Shown one piece after another: positions 9,534-16,616 of a stretch of DNA of 30,668 nucleotides; within the stretch, counting starts at the first letter, position 1, and every line of letters starts with the position of its first letter. The translations under genes were made by a program, and so were the position numbers. This DNA is from JANMCE01 sp963791625 (GTDB taxonomy: Bacteria; Actinomycetota; Acidimicrobiia; Acidimicrobiales; Ilumatobacteraceae). The stretch covers positions 1-30,668 of the forward strand of contig CAWBTA010000002.1 in the NCBI GenBank assembly GCA_963791625.1. The letters are read 5' to 3'. The notes beneath the pieces were generated by a model. It saw only the letters and a program-made list of their open reading frames with translations. It was not told where the DNA came from and did not search any database.

Positions 9534-10142
9534 GTGAGAGTTGCTGCGCCACCGTTGTTGCCGTTGTTCAGGTCGCGTCTTCAGGGTGAGGTGCTTGCCT
9601 TGCTGCTCGCCGACGCAAGCCGACGTTGGACGATCGATGAACTCGCCGACCGTACTCGGCACCCTTATCAGACGGTGGCCACCGAGGTTCGCCGGTGGCA
9701 AGAAGCGGGGATGCTCGATGTCACGATCGTGGGTCGAACGAAGCTGTTCGCGGTGAACTCAGCGAACCCGTATGTTCGACCGTTGAGCGAGTTGGTGTTG
9801 ATGGCGTTCGGTCCGCCGCTTGTGATCGCCGAAGAGTTCGGCCAGGTGGCCCGTGTGGAACGGGTCTTTATTTACGGTTCGTGGGCGGCGCGTTTCGAAG
9901 GTGAGCCTGGTCCAACACCGAACGACATCGATGTTCTCGTTGTCGGCACACCTGAGCGCGATGATGTCTATGACGCTGCTGCACGGTCGCAGCAGCGGCT
10001 GGGTCGTGAGGTGAATGTGACGCAACGAACCGGCGCGCAGTGGGCTGCCGCCGACGATGGATTCACTCAGCACGTTCGCGCCTCACCGATTGTCGAACTG
10101 CCGTATCCTCAAAGTCGTGCCGAGATGGAACAAAGGAAGTGA
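9534..10142 (+). CDS. Winged-helix plus MNT-type nucleotidyltransferase (antitoxin of a HEPN/MNT pair)
   Basis: The 202-residue protein has a winged helix at residues ~12-75 (EVLALLLADASRRWTIDELA, HPYQTVATEVRRWQEAGML) and a minimal nucleotidyltransferase domain from ~85. The domain carries the GS motif in FIYGSWAARF (G115-S116) and the D-x-D metal pair in PNDIDVLVVG (D131, D133). In known HEPN/MNT systems the nucleotidyltransferase neutralises the HEPN RNase by adding AMP to it. The attached winged helix suggests it also represses the operon at the palindrome directly upstream. It overlaps the HEPN gene by 26 bases. GTG is chosen as start because of the leaderless promoter. Confidence 0.8.
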   Translation: MRVAAPPLLPLFRSRLQGEVLALLLADASRRWTIDELADRTRHPYQTVATEVRRWQEAGMLDVTIVGRTKLFAVNSANPYVRPLSELVLMAFGPPLVIAEEFGQVARVERVFIYGSWAARFEGEPGPTPNDIDVLVVGTPERDDVYDAAARSQQRLGREVNVTQRTGAQWAAADDGFTQHVRASPIVELPYPQSRAEMEQRK

Positions 10143-10587
10143 AGTAATCGAGCGTCTGCTCGACGCGCGCCAACTGCAACGGGTACCTGCCGACTCGGCA
10201 ACGGTTGACGCACTGCTCGCGTCGGCGCGTCGTCACGTCGGTTCCGCGTCGAGGTCTGCTGGCGATGATCCCGAGGGTGCGTTCTCGCTCGCGTACGACG
10301 CGGCGAGAAAAACCGCGACAGCGCTGCTGGCGCACCAGGGCCTACGCCCGACAACGGTCGGTGGCCACATCGTCGTGGTCGAGGCAGTCAACGCCCAGTT
10401 CCCCGCGGTTCCCGGCCTCAAGTCGATCGACCGGCTCCGCCGCAGACGCAACCAAGCCGAGTATCCCGAACCCGCAAGCTATGACCCCGTAACGACCGAC
10501 GAAGCCAACGATGCCGCCGCAGTGGCCGGCGAATGCCTCGAAACCGCCGAGCGCCTCATCGGCGCACCGCAACTCGGCATCTTCTGA
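10117..10587 (+). CDS. HEPN-domain protein (putative RNase toxin) paired with the nucleotidyltransferase
   Basis: GTG at 10117 gives a 156-residue all-helical protein of the HEPN type: VPRWNKGSEVIERLLDARQL at the N-terminus, AYDAARKTATALLAHQGLRP in the middle and LRRRRNQAEYPEPASY near residues 107-122. The usual HEPN active motif is R-x(4-6)-H; here the arginine and asparagine are present but the histidine position is tyrosine (R111-N112-...-Y116). The pattern recurs in the subfamily that accompanies MNT proteins, as far as I recall. It would act as an RNase or as the AMPylation target of its partner. The longer frame from 10057 lies inside the upstream gene, so the start that overlaps only the tail of the first gene is preferred. 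Confidence 0.75.
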   Translation: MPRWNKGSEVIERLLDARQLQRVPADSATVDALLASARRHVGSASRSAGDDPEGAFSLAYDAARKTATALLAHQGLRPTTVGGHIVVVEAVNAQFPAVPGLKSIDRLRRRRNQAEYPEPASYDPVTTDEANDAAAVAGECLETAERLIGAPQLGIF

Positions 10588-10849
10588 CCACCGGAACGGC
10601 CAACCCGAGCGGAAACCCGAAGAGGTTCTAACTCGCCCCCTCGTCGTGCCCAAGCGGTGGCCCCGACGATCGAACCTCTGCAAATGACAACGAATGACAA
10701 ATCACCCTCGCTGCTTGTCATTGAAATGTCATTGGAAATCGTGCGTACTGGTGCATATCAGAGCAGATGAACGCTGATAATAGACTAGCGATTATGCATC
10801 TGAACTGGGACAACGTCCCACGGAAACAGATCAATACAAACTAAGATCT
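10588..10849 (+). other. AT-richer intergenic region with clustered inverted repeats
   Basis: No gene is seen here. Near the HEPN gene an 8-bp inverted repeat (10621-10628 / 10672-10679, AGAGGTTC/GAACCTCT) encloses a smaller stem and may form a large hairpin. Four TGACA-type repeats lie at 10683-10733, a short perfect hairpin TGGGAC-AAC-GTCCCA at 10806-10820, and TGCATA/TATGCA arms at about 10753-10798. The sequence is less GC-rich than its surroundings, and the arrangement resembles the end of an integrative element. Confidence 0.5.
10683..10733. repeat. Four TGACA(A) repeats, two direct and two inverted (possible integrase arm sites)
   Basis: AATGACAA occurs at 10683-10690 and 10693-10700 (10-bp period) and its complement at 10715-10722, with a shorter TGTCATT at 10727-10733. 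They lie 117-167 bp before the att copy at 10850, about where the repeat pairs of elements A and B lie before their own right-hand att copies. They may be arm-type integrase or excisionase sites of a third element to the left. Confidence 0.45.
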
Positions 10850-10901
10850 TCGATCTCATAACCCGAAGGTCACAGGTTCAAATCCTGTCCCCGCCACCAA
10901 A
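10850..10901 (+). repeat. att copy 1: 3' half of an initiator tRNA(Met) gene
   Basis: The 52-bp repeat runs from the anticodon loop (TCTCATAACCCGAAG, anticodon CAT) through the T arm (CAGGTTCAAATCCTG) to the CCCCGCCACCA end. It is identical to 16495-16546 and differs at one base in the last bases from 20052-20101. The 5' half of a tRNA is absent and the 5' side of the anticodon stem does not pair (CGAT instead of CGGG), so this is an attachment site left by integration, not a working tRNA. A tyrosine integrase gene follows directly. Confidence 0.85.
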
Positions 10902-10903
10902 GA

Positions 10904-10938
10904 AAGCCCTGGTCACGATGCGAATCGGACCAGGGCTT
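10904..10938. terminator. Hairpin between att copy 1 and the integrase gene
   Basis: An 11-bp perfect stem (AAGCCCTGGTC 10904-10914, GACCAGGGCTT 10928-10938) with a 13-nt loop lies between the repeat and the end of the integrase gene. An analogous stem with related sequence follows att copy 2, so it belongs to the left ends of both elements. It could terminate integrase transcription. Confidence 0.6.
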
Positions 10939-10957
10939 CGTTGTTCCTCGGGCGCCC

Positions 10958-11042
10958 GTCTACCGGTGTCGTCTACCGACCCGATCGCCGGATGGCCGTC
11001 TGACAAGGGTTTTCGTGTTGGTGAGCCGGTAGATGTCTACCG
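10958..11042 (+). repeat. GTCTACCG repeats at the integrase end of element A
   Basis: GTCTACCG is found at 10958-10965, 10971-10978 and 11035-11042, spanning the 3' end of the integrase gene. The same octamer is repeated twice in the same place in element B (16598-16605 and 16609-16616). Conserved short repeats beside the core site in both elements suggest integrase arm-binding sites. Confidence 0.5.
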
Positions 11043-12200
11043 GCGCTTGCGTCGTCGGGTGCCGGGCTTGTCGGATAGAGCATGTTGGCGAAGTCAGTCG
11101 CGGCCTGGCTCGACATGCCCGGGATCAAGTGCTGGTAGGTCGCCATCGTAAAACCGGGATTCGAGTGACCAAGCCGTTCGGACACGACTTTGATCGGTGT
11201 CCCAGCGGCGACGAGCAGGCTCGCGTGCGTATGGCGAAGATCGTGAAATCTGATCCTCGGTACGCCGGCGCGAACGATGTTGCGGTCGAATAGTTGGGTG
11301 ACGGATTCGGGATGGATGGCGTCGCCGTCGGTGTTCGTGAAGATCGGATCGTTGAGCCCGGTGGGGCTCCCATCGCGTTCTTGCCGACGTTTCCATCGTG
11401 CAAGAACCTTTTCCGGTTGTGGCGTCAAGATCCACACATCGCCGCGATGTCTTGGTCTTGCACGGCACTTCCATCGATCGTCCACCGACGGCTTGGCGGG
11501 ATCGGGCGATCGAGAGGCGGTGAGTCGCTCGCTGCCAGTCGCCCCAGCGGAGGCCGGCCAGTTCGCCGCGTCGCATCCCGGTCGTCGCTGCGAGATAGAT
11601 CGCGGGTTGCAGCCGCAGGTGTGTGGTGGCGTCCAGGTAGGCCCGGAGTTGTTCAGCGGTCCAGGTTTCCGGTCCTTTGCGCGCTTGGGCTTGCGGGCGT
11701 GGTGGTCGGGCTTCGAGCGCGATGTTCGCGGGCACGTAGTGGCGGCGTTTCGCATCACCAAGGCAGGATCGCAGAACGACGTGGACGTCGTAGACGGTCT
11801 TCGGGGCAAGTGGTTCACCGTGCCGGTTGCCGCTCGTAAGGAGGTCGAGGTAAAGCCGGTCGAGGTGTTCGGCACGTAGCCGCCGGATCGGCACGTCGCC
11901 GAGGGTCGGGATGATGTAGTTGTCGACGATCCAGCTGTACCGTCGGAACGTTGTCGGTCTGAGTTGCGCTTTGCGGAACGGGAGCCATTGCTCGTTGAGG
12001 TACCGGCCGAGCGTGATCGGTGTGGCCTCTTCGGTGATCTCAACGGTGTCTTGTTCGTCGAGTGTCGCGGCGATGGCTTCGGCATCAGCGCGGCAGCGTC
12101 CGGCTGGGTGCCAGCGTCGCCGTTCTCTGCCGGTGAGTGGATCGGTCCCGTCGTACGCGACGACGTAGAAGCGGTTGTTTCGTTCGATGATGTAAGCCAT
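10973..12200 (-). CDS. Tyrosine recombinase (integrase) of element A, one frameshift
   Basis: Start ATG 12200 is preceded by GAGGACGG. The N-terminus is an arm-binding AP2-like segment (MAYIIERNNRFYVVAYDG), then the SAM-like core-binding domain (ITLGRYLNEQWLPFRKAQL, IPTLGDVPIRRLRAEHLDRL) and the catalytic domain with TGMRRGELAGLRW (Arg), HDLRHTHASLL (His-x-x-Arg), LGHSNPGF (His) and MATYQHLIPG (nucleophile Tyr). The frame changes near 11415-11425, where an extra base in ACCGGAAAAGG separates CVDLDATT from EKVLARWKRRQERDG. Length 3n+1 fits one inserted base in a 408-residue protein. Sitting beside att copy 1 and reading toward it, it should catalyse insertion at the initiator tRNA 3' end. Confidence 0.88.
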
Positions 12201-12308
12201 AGCCGTCCTCATCGGCTGTGACCTGTTCGGAGCTAACCCGAAGATCACCGAGCGGTGGGGCACTAACCGAGGTACGGCCATCGTCGTGCGCACTCATAGG
12301 GTTTGGGA

Positions 12309-13445
12309 ATGGGCGATCCAGCCGACATCACCGAAGACGAACTCGCACAGATCCGAGCCCGTGCAGAATCGGCAACGGCCGGACCCTGGGCGCCGTTTGT
12401 CGAGGGTCGCGACCATCTCGCTGGCGACGACTTCATTCGGACAGGCGGCATCGACGACGACTCGCCCGACATGTACGTCAGCGAGTACCTCGGGGCGATA
12501 AGCATCAAGGTTCCCGCCGCGGATCTCGACTTCATCGCCCATGCCCGTCAGGACATTCCGCGACTCGTCGCTGCGCTGGAGCAGCGCGAAATGAAGTTGA
12601 TCGGGTACTGGAGGAACGACCAGCACCCCGAGTACCCGGATCCGAACGACTTCGTGTCCGACGCGGTGGTTGACGAGGACCGCGATCTGTTCGTGCACGC
12701 GTTGGAGAATGGAGCGACGGTCCGGTTCCTCATGGGCTATTCGACGTGCCGGATCTGCGGTGAGCAGAACGGCAATGGTGAGCTGACCGATGGCGAACAT
12801 CAATGGCCAGAAGGCCTCGTGCACTACGTCACCGACCATAACGTGAGCCTCCCCCAGGAGGTCATCGATAGCGTGTGCCGTCGGTATGAGCAGTTGGAAA
12901 TCGCTCGCACGAGTCTCGCGTGGTGGCTCGCCAGCACCGCGGAATCGTCGCTGGCGCACCCGGCGTGGCGATGGTTGCGCGAGTACGACGACCCCGATCA
13001 CCTTGAACACCCCAGGGGTTTCGATCGTGATGCTGAGACCGATCGGGCTCATCGGCTCGTGAACAGGTTGAGCGCCGACTTCGGTTGGCGCTTGTCCACC
13101 GACGCGGGAACGTCCTCGGTCCAGGACGCGTCGTTCTTGGGTGACATCGAGATCCCGGCCCCAGCGACGCGATCGGGTGAACGCATCGTGATTCGTCTCA
13201 GCAACTTCGGCCAACTGGCCGTCGTTGCTCTCGAAGGATTCGGCGTCCACGACACCAGCGAGTTCTCGGTGCTCATCGATGACACCGATCGCCGCACGAT
13301 CGAACGGGCCCTCGGAGACGAGGGTTACCGGCTGGTTCCCGAATCGATTCTGTGGCGCGACTACGACGGAACATCGGACGCTCTTCGAGCGGCGTACCCA
13401 CAGACCAGACCCACCTGGTGGATCCGCTACTTCGACTACCTCTGA
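12309..13445 (+). CDS. Three-part protein of unknown function with Ea22-like N-terminus
   Basis: ATG 12309 gives 378 residues (an in-frame TTG six bases earlier is also possible). Residues ~4-92 resemble the Ead/Ea22-like segment common in phages (ITEDELAQIRARAESATAGP ... DLDFIAHARQDIPRLVAALE). Residues ~95-190 form a conserved block with CRICGEQNG, ELTDGEHQWPEGLVHYV and HNVSLP, which I have seen in many actinobacterial and proteobacterial hypotheticals; Cys-x-x-Cys plus histidines could bind zinc. The last ~190 residues end WWIRYFDYL and are not recognised. It is divergent from the integrase with 108 bases between starts. Function unknown; cargo of element A. Confidence 0.7.
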   Translation: MGDPADITEDELAQIRARAESATAGPWAPFVEGRDHLAGDDFIRTGGIDDDSPDMYVSEYLGAISIKVPAADLDFIAHARQDIPRLVAALEQREMKLIGYWRNDQHPEYPDPNDFVSDAVVDEDRDLFVHALENGATVRFLMGYSTCRICGEQNGNGELTDGEHQWPEGLVHYVTDHNVSLPQEVIDSVCRRYEQLEIARTSLAWWLASTAESSLAHPAWRWLREYDDPDHLEHPRGFDRDAETDRAHRLVNRLSADFGWRLSTDAGTSSVQDASFLGDIEIPAPATRSGERIVIRLSNFGQLAVVALEGFGVHDTSEFSVLIDDTDRRTIERALGDEGYRLVPESILWRDYDGTSDALRAAYPQTRPTWWIRYFDYL

Positions 13446-13472
13446 GAATCCGAGCGGTCGCTCGTTTGCCCT

Positions 13473-14051
13473 TCAGTAGTCGAATTCCGGGTCCCACGGT
13501 TTGGCACCGCGCATCGTCTCAGTCGTCTCGTTCGCGTCGAACGCCTCGGGGTTGTACGACCCGCCAAGCCATTCGAGTCGCTCAGCGTATTCAGGATGCT
13601 TCGGGTTGGCGAGGATGTCGAGCAGCTCGCTGTAACCCCATGGTCCACCGCAATCGTCCGGCGGACATGCCCGCTTGCCGGAAAGACATTGCGGATAATC
13701 GATGTCGGCGTGGGCTGGTTCGACCGCTTCGACGATGATGTCGTGGGACCAGCCGTCACCGAAGTCGTAGTCGAACCGCATCTTCGCTCCAACGTGCGGG
13801 AGGACCTTGTTGAGGCGGGCCTTGCGTTCGTCGACGGTTGGGCGTCGGAAGCTGCTGTCTTCACCGGGAAGCTCATAGGTGACGCCGTCTGCTTCGTAGG
13901 CGTGGAGGTGACCACCGAGCCAGCCGATCGCAGCTTCAAGCACGGCGGACAGTTCGTACAGCGTGAGTGTCGAGTCGACTTCGACACGCCGCCAGATCGG
14001 TGGACGGATCGATCGCAGTGTGATCTTCAGTCGGTGCACGGTTGCGGCCAT
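13473..14051 (-). CDS. pRiA4b ORF-3-like family protein (element A copy)
   Basis: ATG 14051 gives 192 residues of the plasmid pRiA4b ORF-3-like family: VHRLKITLRSIRPPIWRRVE at the start, LYELSAVLEAAIGWLGGHLH, the block MRFDYDFGDGWSHDIIVEAV, then CPPDDCGGPWGYSELLDIL and a C-terminal PEAFDANETTE. The family is widespread on plasmids and islands; biochemical function is unknown to me. The Cys-x4-Cys in CPPDDC is conserved. It is divergent from the metallophosphoesterase (134 bases between starts) and convergent with the upstream unknown gene. A longer frame extends upstream of 14051, but homology starts at this Met. Element B has a close paralogue. Confidence 0.88.
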   Translation of the reverse strand: MAATVHRLKITLRSIRPPIWRRVEVDSTLTLYELSAVLEAAIGWLGGHLHAYEADGVTYELPGEDSSFRRPTVDERKARLNKVLPHVGAKMRFDYDFGDGWSHDIIVEAVEPAHADIDYPQCLSGKRACPPDDCGGPWGYSELLDILANPKHPEYAERLEWLGGSYNPEAFDANETTETMRGAKPWDPEFDY

Positions 14052-14185
14052 GGTGAACCTCACGGTAGCTGCCGATCCATGGCGAGAGTTTGCTGCCCGG
14101 GTCTCGATGGCCGCTGAGGCGACCGAGCGCGGGTGGATTCGAATCCGGCGGCCCCTTCGGGGCGAGATGGGCAACAATCGTCGAC

Positions 14186-14992
14186 ATGAGTGTGCCGACG
14201 ATCGATGAAGTGCCCGGCCCGCCGGCTCGAGACTCGCGGTTGCTCGTGGCCGGTGACACGCATGGCAACGGTTGGTGGTTGCGCACGCTTGCCGATCTGG
14301 CGGTGACGCTCGGTTGCGGCGGTGTGGTGCAGCTCGGCGATTTCGGGTTCTGGCCCGACCAACGAATCTTGCGGGCCACCGGTTACGCGACGGTCGACAA
14401 CCGTTGGTTGGACGAACTCGCCGACATGTACCGCGCCGCTGGCTTGTGGTTGCGGGTGATCGACGGGAACCACGACGCGCACCCGCTGATCCGCAACGCC
14501 TACGCCGCGAAGGACAACGGCGTGCGGCCGTTGCGTGATGGTGTACTCGATTGGGCCGACCGTGGCGCCGTGTGGTCATGGCACGGAGTCCGGTTCGGCG
14601 CGCTCGGCGGCGCCGTATCGATCGATCGTGCCGCACGGGTCGAGAACGAGTCGTGGTGGCCAACCGAAACGATCACCGACGCTGATGTCGACACGTTGAT
14701 CGAACGCGCCTCCGACGGGCTCGACGTGCTCCTCGCTCACGACGCACCGATCCTTCCGCCCGGCATCAGGCCGCTTGCCGACCCGATACTTCGCGCCGAT
14801 TGCGCGGACTCGAACCAGCAGGTCGCTCGCGCCGTGCGCGCCACACGACCAAAGGTTTTGTTGCATGGTCACTATCACCGTCGCTATCGGGCGAGTTACC
14901 TCGAAACCGAGATCGAGGGAATCGCGTCCGACATCGAAGCACCCAACGGGGCGTTCGCGGTCCTCGACCTCGCCAGCCTTCGAGTCTCCTGA
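14186..14992 (+). CDS. Calcineurin-like metallophosphoesterase
   Basis: ATG 14186 gives 268 residues with every block of the family: AGDTHGN (D24, H26), LGDFGFWP (D52), IDGNHDAH (N95, H96), AHDAPIL (H185) and HGHYHR (H229, H231). These coordinate two metal ions for phosphoester hydrolysis in the cytosol. The substrate (nucleotide, protein phosphate or nucleic acid) cannot be told. A longer frame from 14090 exists, but its N-terminus lacks homology-like character and runs into the divergent gene's upstream region. It is followed after 40 bases by the DUF6932/XRE pair. Confidence 0.88.
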   Translation: MSVPTIDEVPGPPARDSRLLVAGDTHGNGWWLRTLADLAVTLGCGGVVQLGDFGFWPDQRILRATGYATVDNRWLDELADMYRAAGLWLRVIDGNHDAHPLIRNAYAAKDNGVRPLRDGVLDWADRGAVWSWHGVRFGALGGAVSIDRAARVENESWWPTETITDADVDTLIERASDGLDVLLAHDAPILPPGIRPLADPILRADCADSNQQVARAVRATRPKVLLHGHYHRRYRASYLETEIEGIASDIEAPNGAFAVLDLASLRVS

Positions 14993-15031
14993 TCGGTACC
15001 GAAACGGTTACCGCAGTGATATTGTTGGGTT

Positions 15032-15475
15032 GTGTCCTTGCCACCGTTCGACCCTGAAACGGGCTATCTGCCGCCGGGCGAGCATTTGGCGTCGTGGGTC
15101 GAGATCATCGAACGGTTCGGCTGGACACCCTGGCGACGTTCACTCCTCGACGGGTTGTCCGAGGCCGCAAGCTTTTTGGCCGTAGCTGGATGTCGCCGGA
15201 TCTGGCTGAACGGCAGCTTCGTCACCGCCAAAGAGACACCTGGGGACTTCGATGTCGTCTGGGACGACACCGGCATCGACGAGTCCGTCCTCGACCCGAT
15301 CTTCTTCGACCTCTCCGGCGGCCGTAAGGCTCAGAAGGCACGGTTCGGGGGAGAGTTGTTCCCGAACTGGGTGAACCTGTCCAGCGACTCGGTGTTCAGC
15401 GAGTTCTTCCAACAAGACCGAACCGGACGACGCAAAGGCATCGTCGTCTTCAATCCTGCCGAGGTGAATCCATGA
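15032..15475 (+). CDS. DUF6932-type protein with nucleotidyltransferase-like fold
   Basis: GTG 15032 gives 147 residues. The N-terminus PPFDPETGYLPPGEHLASW and the helical RFGWTPWRRSLLDGLSEAA are typical of DUF6932. The core IWLNGSFVTAKETPGDFDVV shows GS followed by D-x-D, the metal-binding pattern of nucleotidyltransferases. It overlaps the next gene by four bases (ATGA at 15472). In my experience this family is repeatedly next to an XRE regulator, so a toxin/antitoxin-like role is plausible but unproven. It could transfer nucleotides to RNA or protein, as other NTase-fold toxins do (inference). Confidence 0.7.
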   Translation: MSLPPFDPETGYLPPGEHLASWVEIIERFGWTPWRRSLLDGLSEAASFLAVAGCRRIWLNGSFVTAKETPGDFDVVWDDTGIDESVLDPIFFDLSGGRKAQKARFGGELFPNWVNLSSDSVFSEFFQQDRTGRRKGIVVFNPAEVNP

Positions 15476-15912
15476 TCACGAACGACGTCCAGTACCGCAA
15501 CACCAAGACCTGGCTCGCCAAGTTCGAGGACGCCGCAGCTAACCTCGCCGAACGACACCCGGCAGACAAGCGCACAAAGATGCAGCAACTGCAGATCGAC
15601 GCCGCCCTCGCGCAGGCCGACGATCTCCGGATCGAGCTCAGCGACTACGAACAGCTCCGATCCGGCGAGCAGCGCACGTTCGAAGCAACCAGTCTGCGCG
15701 GTATCGCTGACCTGTTGATCAAAGCGCGAGTGGCTCGTGGTTGGACACAACGACGACTTGCTGACGAGCTAGGGATCGCCGAACAACAAGTCCAACGATA
15801 CGAGTCGACCGGCTACTCGGCTGCGAGTCTCGCCCGCCTCGCCGATGTCGCCGATGCCCTCGGCGTTAGTGTCACCGAGACAGCGACACTCAACGATCCG
15901 GCCGCCGCGTAG
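15472..15912 (+). CDS. XRE-family helix-turn-helix regulator (putative antitoxin)
   Basis: The 146-residue protein has a predicted helical N-terminus (residues 1-65, rich in Ala, Glu and Arg, perhaps a coiled coil) and a classic XRE domain at ~76-136: LLIKARVARGWTQRRLADEL, EQQVQRYES, LARLADVADALGV. It overlaps the DUF6932 gene by ATGA, indicating translational coupling. As in HigA- or MqsA-like antitoxins, it may bind the preceding protein through its N-terminus and repress the operon. The toxin-first order is like higBA. No clear operator was identified before 15032. Confidence 0.82.
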   Translation: MITNDVQYRNTKTWLAKFEDAAANLAERHPADKRTKMQQLQIDAALAQADDLRIELSDYEQLRSGEQRTFEATSLRGIADLLIKARVARGWTQRRLADELGIAEQQVQRYESTGYSAASLARLADVADALGVSVTETATLNDPAAA

Positions 15913-15927
15913 ACCACACTTGTCGGG

Positions 15928-16287
15928 ATGATGGACGCCATCGCCGCTCGCGTTGCTGGTGGCGAGACCGTCGAGTTCCGACCGACCGGCAACTCGATGG
16001 TGCCGCCTATCCAGAGCCGCCAGACCGTTCGCGTCGAGCCGGTCGATCCTTCACAGGTCGAGGTCGGTGACATCGTGCTCGTGCGCGTGGCCGGTACCAC
16101 CTATTTGCACCTCGTTTCGGCAGTAGATCACGACCGAGCCCGAGTCCAGATCAGCAACAACCGAGGCCGAGTAAACGGCTGGACCGGACACGCCCGCCTC
16201 TTCGGCATCTGCACCGTCGTCAACGACGTCGCGAGGCCCTGCGTTCAGGGCAAGACGCTCGTTCCCGAACCCGAGGTCAACGGCTGA
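15928..16287 (+). CDS. S24/S26-like serine peptidase-fold protein, possibly inactive
   Basis: ATG 15928 gives 119 residues. FRPTGNSMVPPIQSRQTVRV contains the Ser-Met of S24/S26 peptidases (LexA/UmuD/signal peptidase fold), followed by VGDIVLVRVAGTTYLHLVSA and ISNNRGRVNGWTGHARLFG. In the small S24/S26 relatives I know, a lysine usually occurs near the second block (for example VRWKGN); here it is VAGTT, so the general base may be missing. There is no membrane segment, so it is not an ordinary signal peptidase. It lies 16 bases after the XRE gene and is probably in the same operon. Confidence 0.65.
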   Translation: MMDAIAARVAGGETVEFRPTGNSMVPPIQSRQTVRVEPVDPSQVEVGDIVLVRVAGTTYLHLVSAVDHDRARVQISNNRGRVNGWTGHARLFGICTVVNDVARPCVQGKTLVPEPEVNG

Positions 16288-16494
16288 CGGCTGCCACTCA
16301 CCGTGAATCCCGCGCACTCGTTGTCCGGGGCGATCGCACTGGCCTTGTCGGGTTCGAGCCTCAGGGCTTCATGTACCAATCATGTACCAGCACAACGGTA
16401 AACAGGAGGGAGTAGAGGGGAACGGCGGGGAGTTGAAAACCGTTCCGGCCCTGGTAAAATAGCCGGCAACCAGGGAGAACTCCGAGCAGGAGAA
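16288..16494 (+). other. Right end of element A: non-coding region related to the end of element B
   Basis: No gene is seen. The sequence matches 19850-20051 in many blocks: GCCACTCAC.GTGAA, GGGTTCGA, two ATGTACCA, CGGTAAACA, CGGGGAGTTGAAAACCG, GGTAAAAT and TCCGAGCAGGAGAATCG. The shared end shows that A and B are related elements with the same integration system. Confidence 0.65.
16371..16433 (+). repeat. Direct repeats near the right end of element A (possible arm-type sites)
   Basis: ATGTACCA is repeated at 16371-16378 and 16382-16389 (11-bp period). It is followed by CGGTAAACAGGAGGGAGT (16396-16413) and a diverged second copy at 16416-16433. Element B has the same four blocks at 19929-19991. 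Such paired repeats 60-125 bp from the core are typical of tyrosine-integrase arm sites. Confidence 0.55.
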
Positions 16495-16546
16495 TCGATC
16501 TCATAACCCGAAGGTCACAGGTTCAAATCCTGTCCCCGCCACCAAA
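16495..16546 (+). repeat. att copy 2: 3' half of an initiator tRNA(Met) gene
   Basis: Identical over 52 bp to the copy at 10850. It is the junction between elements A and B: A's conserved right end lies to the left, and B's hairpin and integrase to the right. The 5' tRNA half is absent, so no functional tRNA is encoded. Confidence 0.85.
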
Positions 16547-16547
16547 A

Positions 16548-16581
16548 GGTCCTGGTCAGAGCAGGTTTTCTGACCAGGACC
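16548..16581. terminator. Hairpin between att copy 2 and the element B integrase
   Basis: A 12-bp perfect stem (GGTCCTGGTCAG 16548-16559, CTGACCAGGACC 16570-16581) with a 10-nt loop. It has the same position and similar sequence to the hairpin after att copy 1, and is a likely terminator for the integrase transcript. Confidence 0.6.
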
Positions 16582-16597
16582 GTTTCGCGTTTGGGGT

Positions 16598-16616
16598 GTC
16601 TACCGGGTGTCTACCG
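16598..16616 (+). repeat. GTCTACCG pair at the integrase end of element B
   Basis: GTCTACCG at 16598-16605 and 16609-16616 (11-bp period) overlaps the last codons of the integrase gene. The same octamer is repeated beside att copy 1. Possible arm-type sites. Confidence 0.5.

Larger units (their letters stand above)
10850..16546. mobile_element. Integrative element A, bounded by att copies 1 and 2
   Basis: The 5.7-kb unit has 52-bp direct repeats at its ends, a tyrosine integrase next to the left repeat reading toward it, and cargo up to the right repeat: a three-part unknown protein, a pRiA4b-like protein, a metallophosphoesterase, DUF6932 plus XRE, and an S24-like protein. No replication or transfer genes are seen, so it resembles a small tRNA-borne genomic island. 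Its last ~200 bp are related to the end of element B. Confidence 0.75.

Noticed and set aside
10850..10901. A functional tRNA(Met) gene at this site and at the two other copies
   Set aside because: Only the part from the anticodon loop to CCA is present; no D arm or acceptor 5' strand precedes it, and the 5' side of the anticodon stem does not pair.
14052..14663. N-terminal extension of the element A pRiA4b-like protein to about 396 codons
   Set aside because: Homology begins at the ATG at 14051, and the extension lies antisense to a complete metallophosphoesterase.
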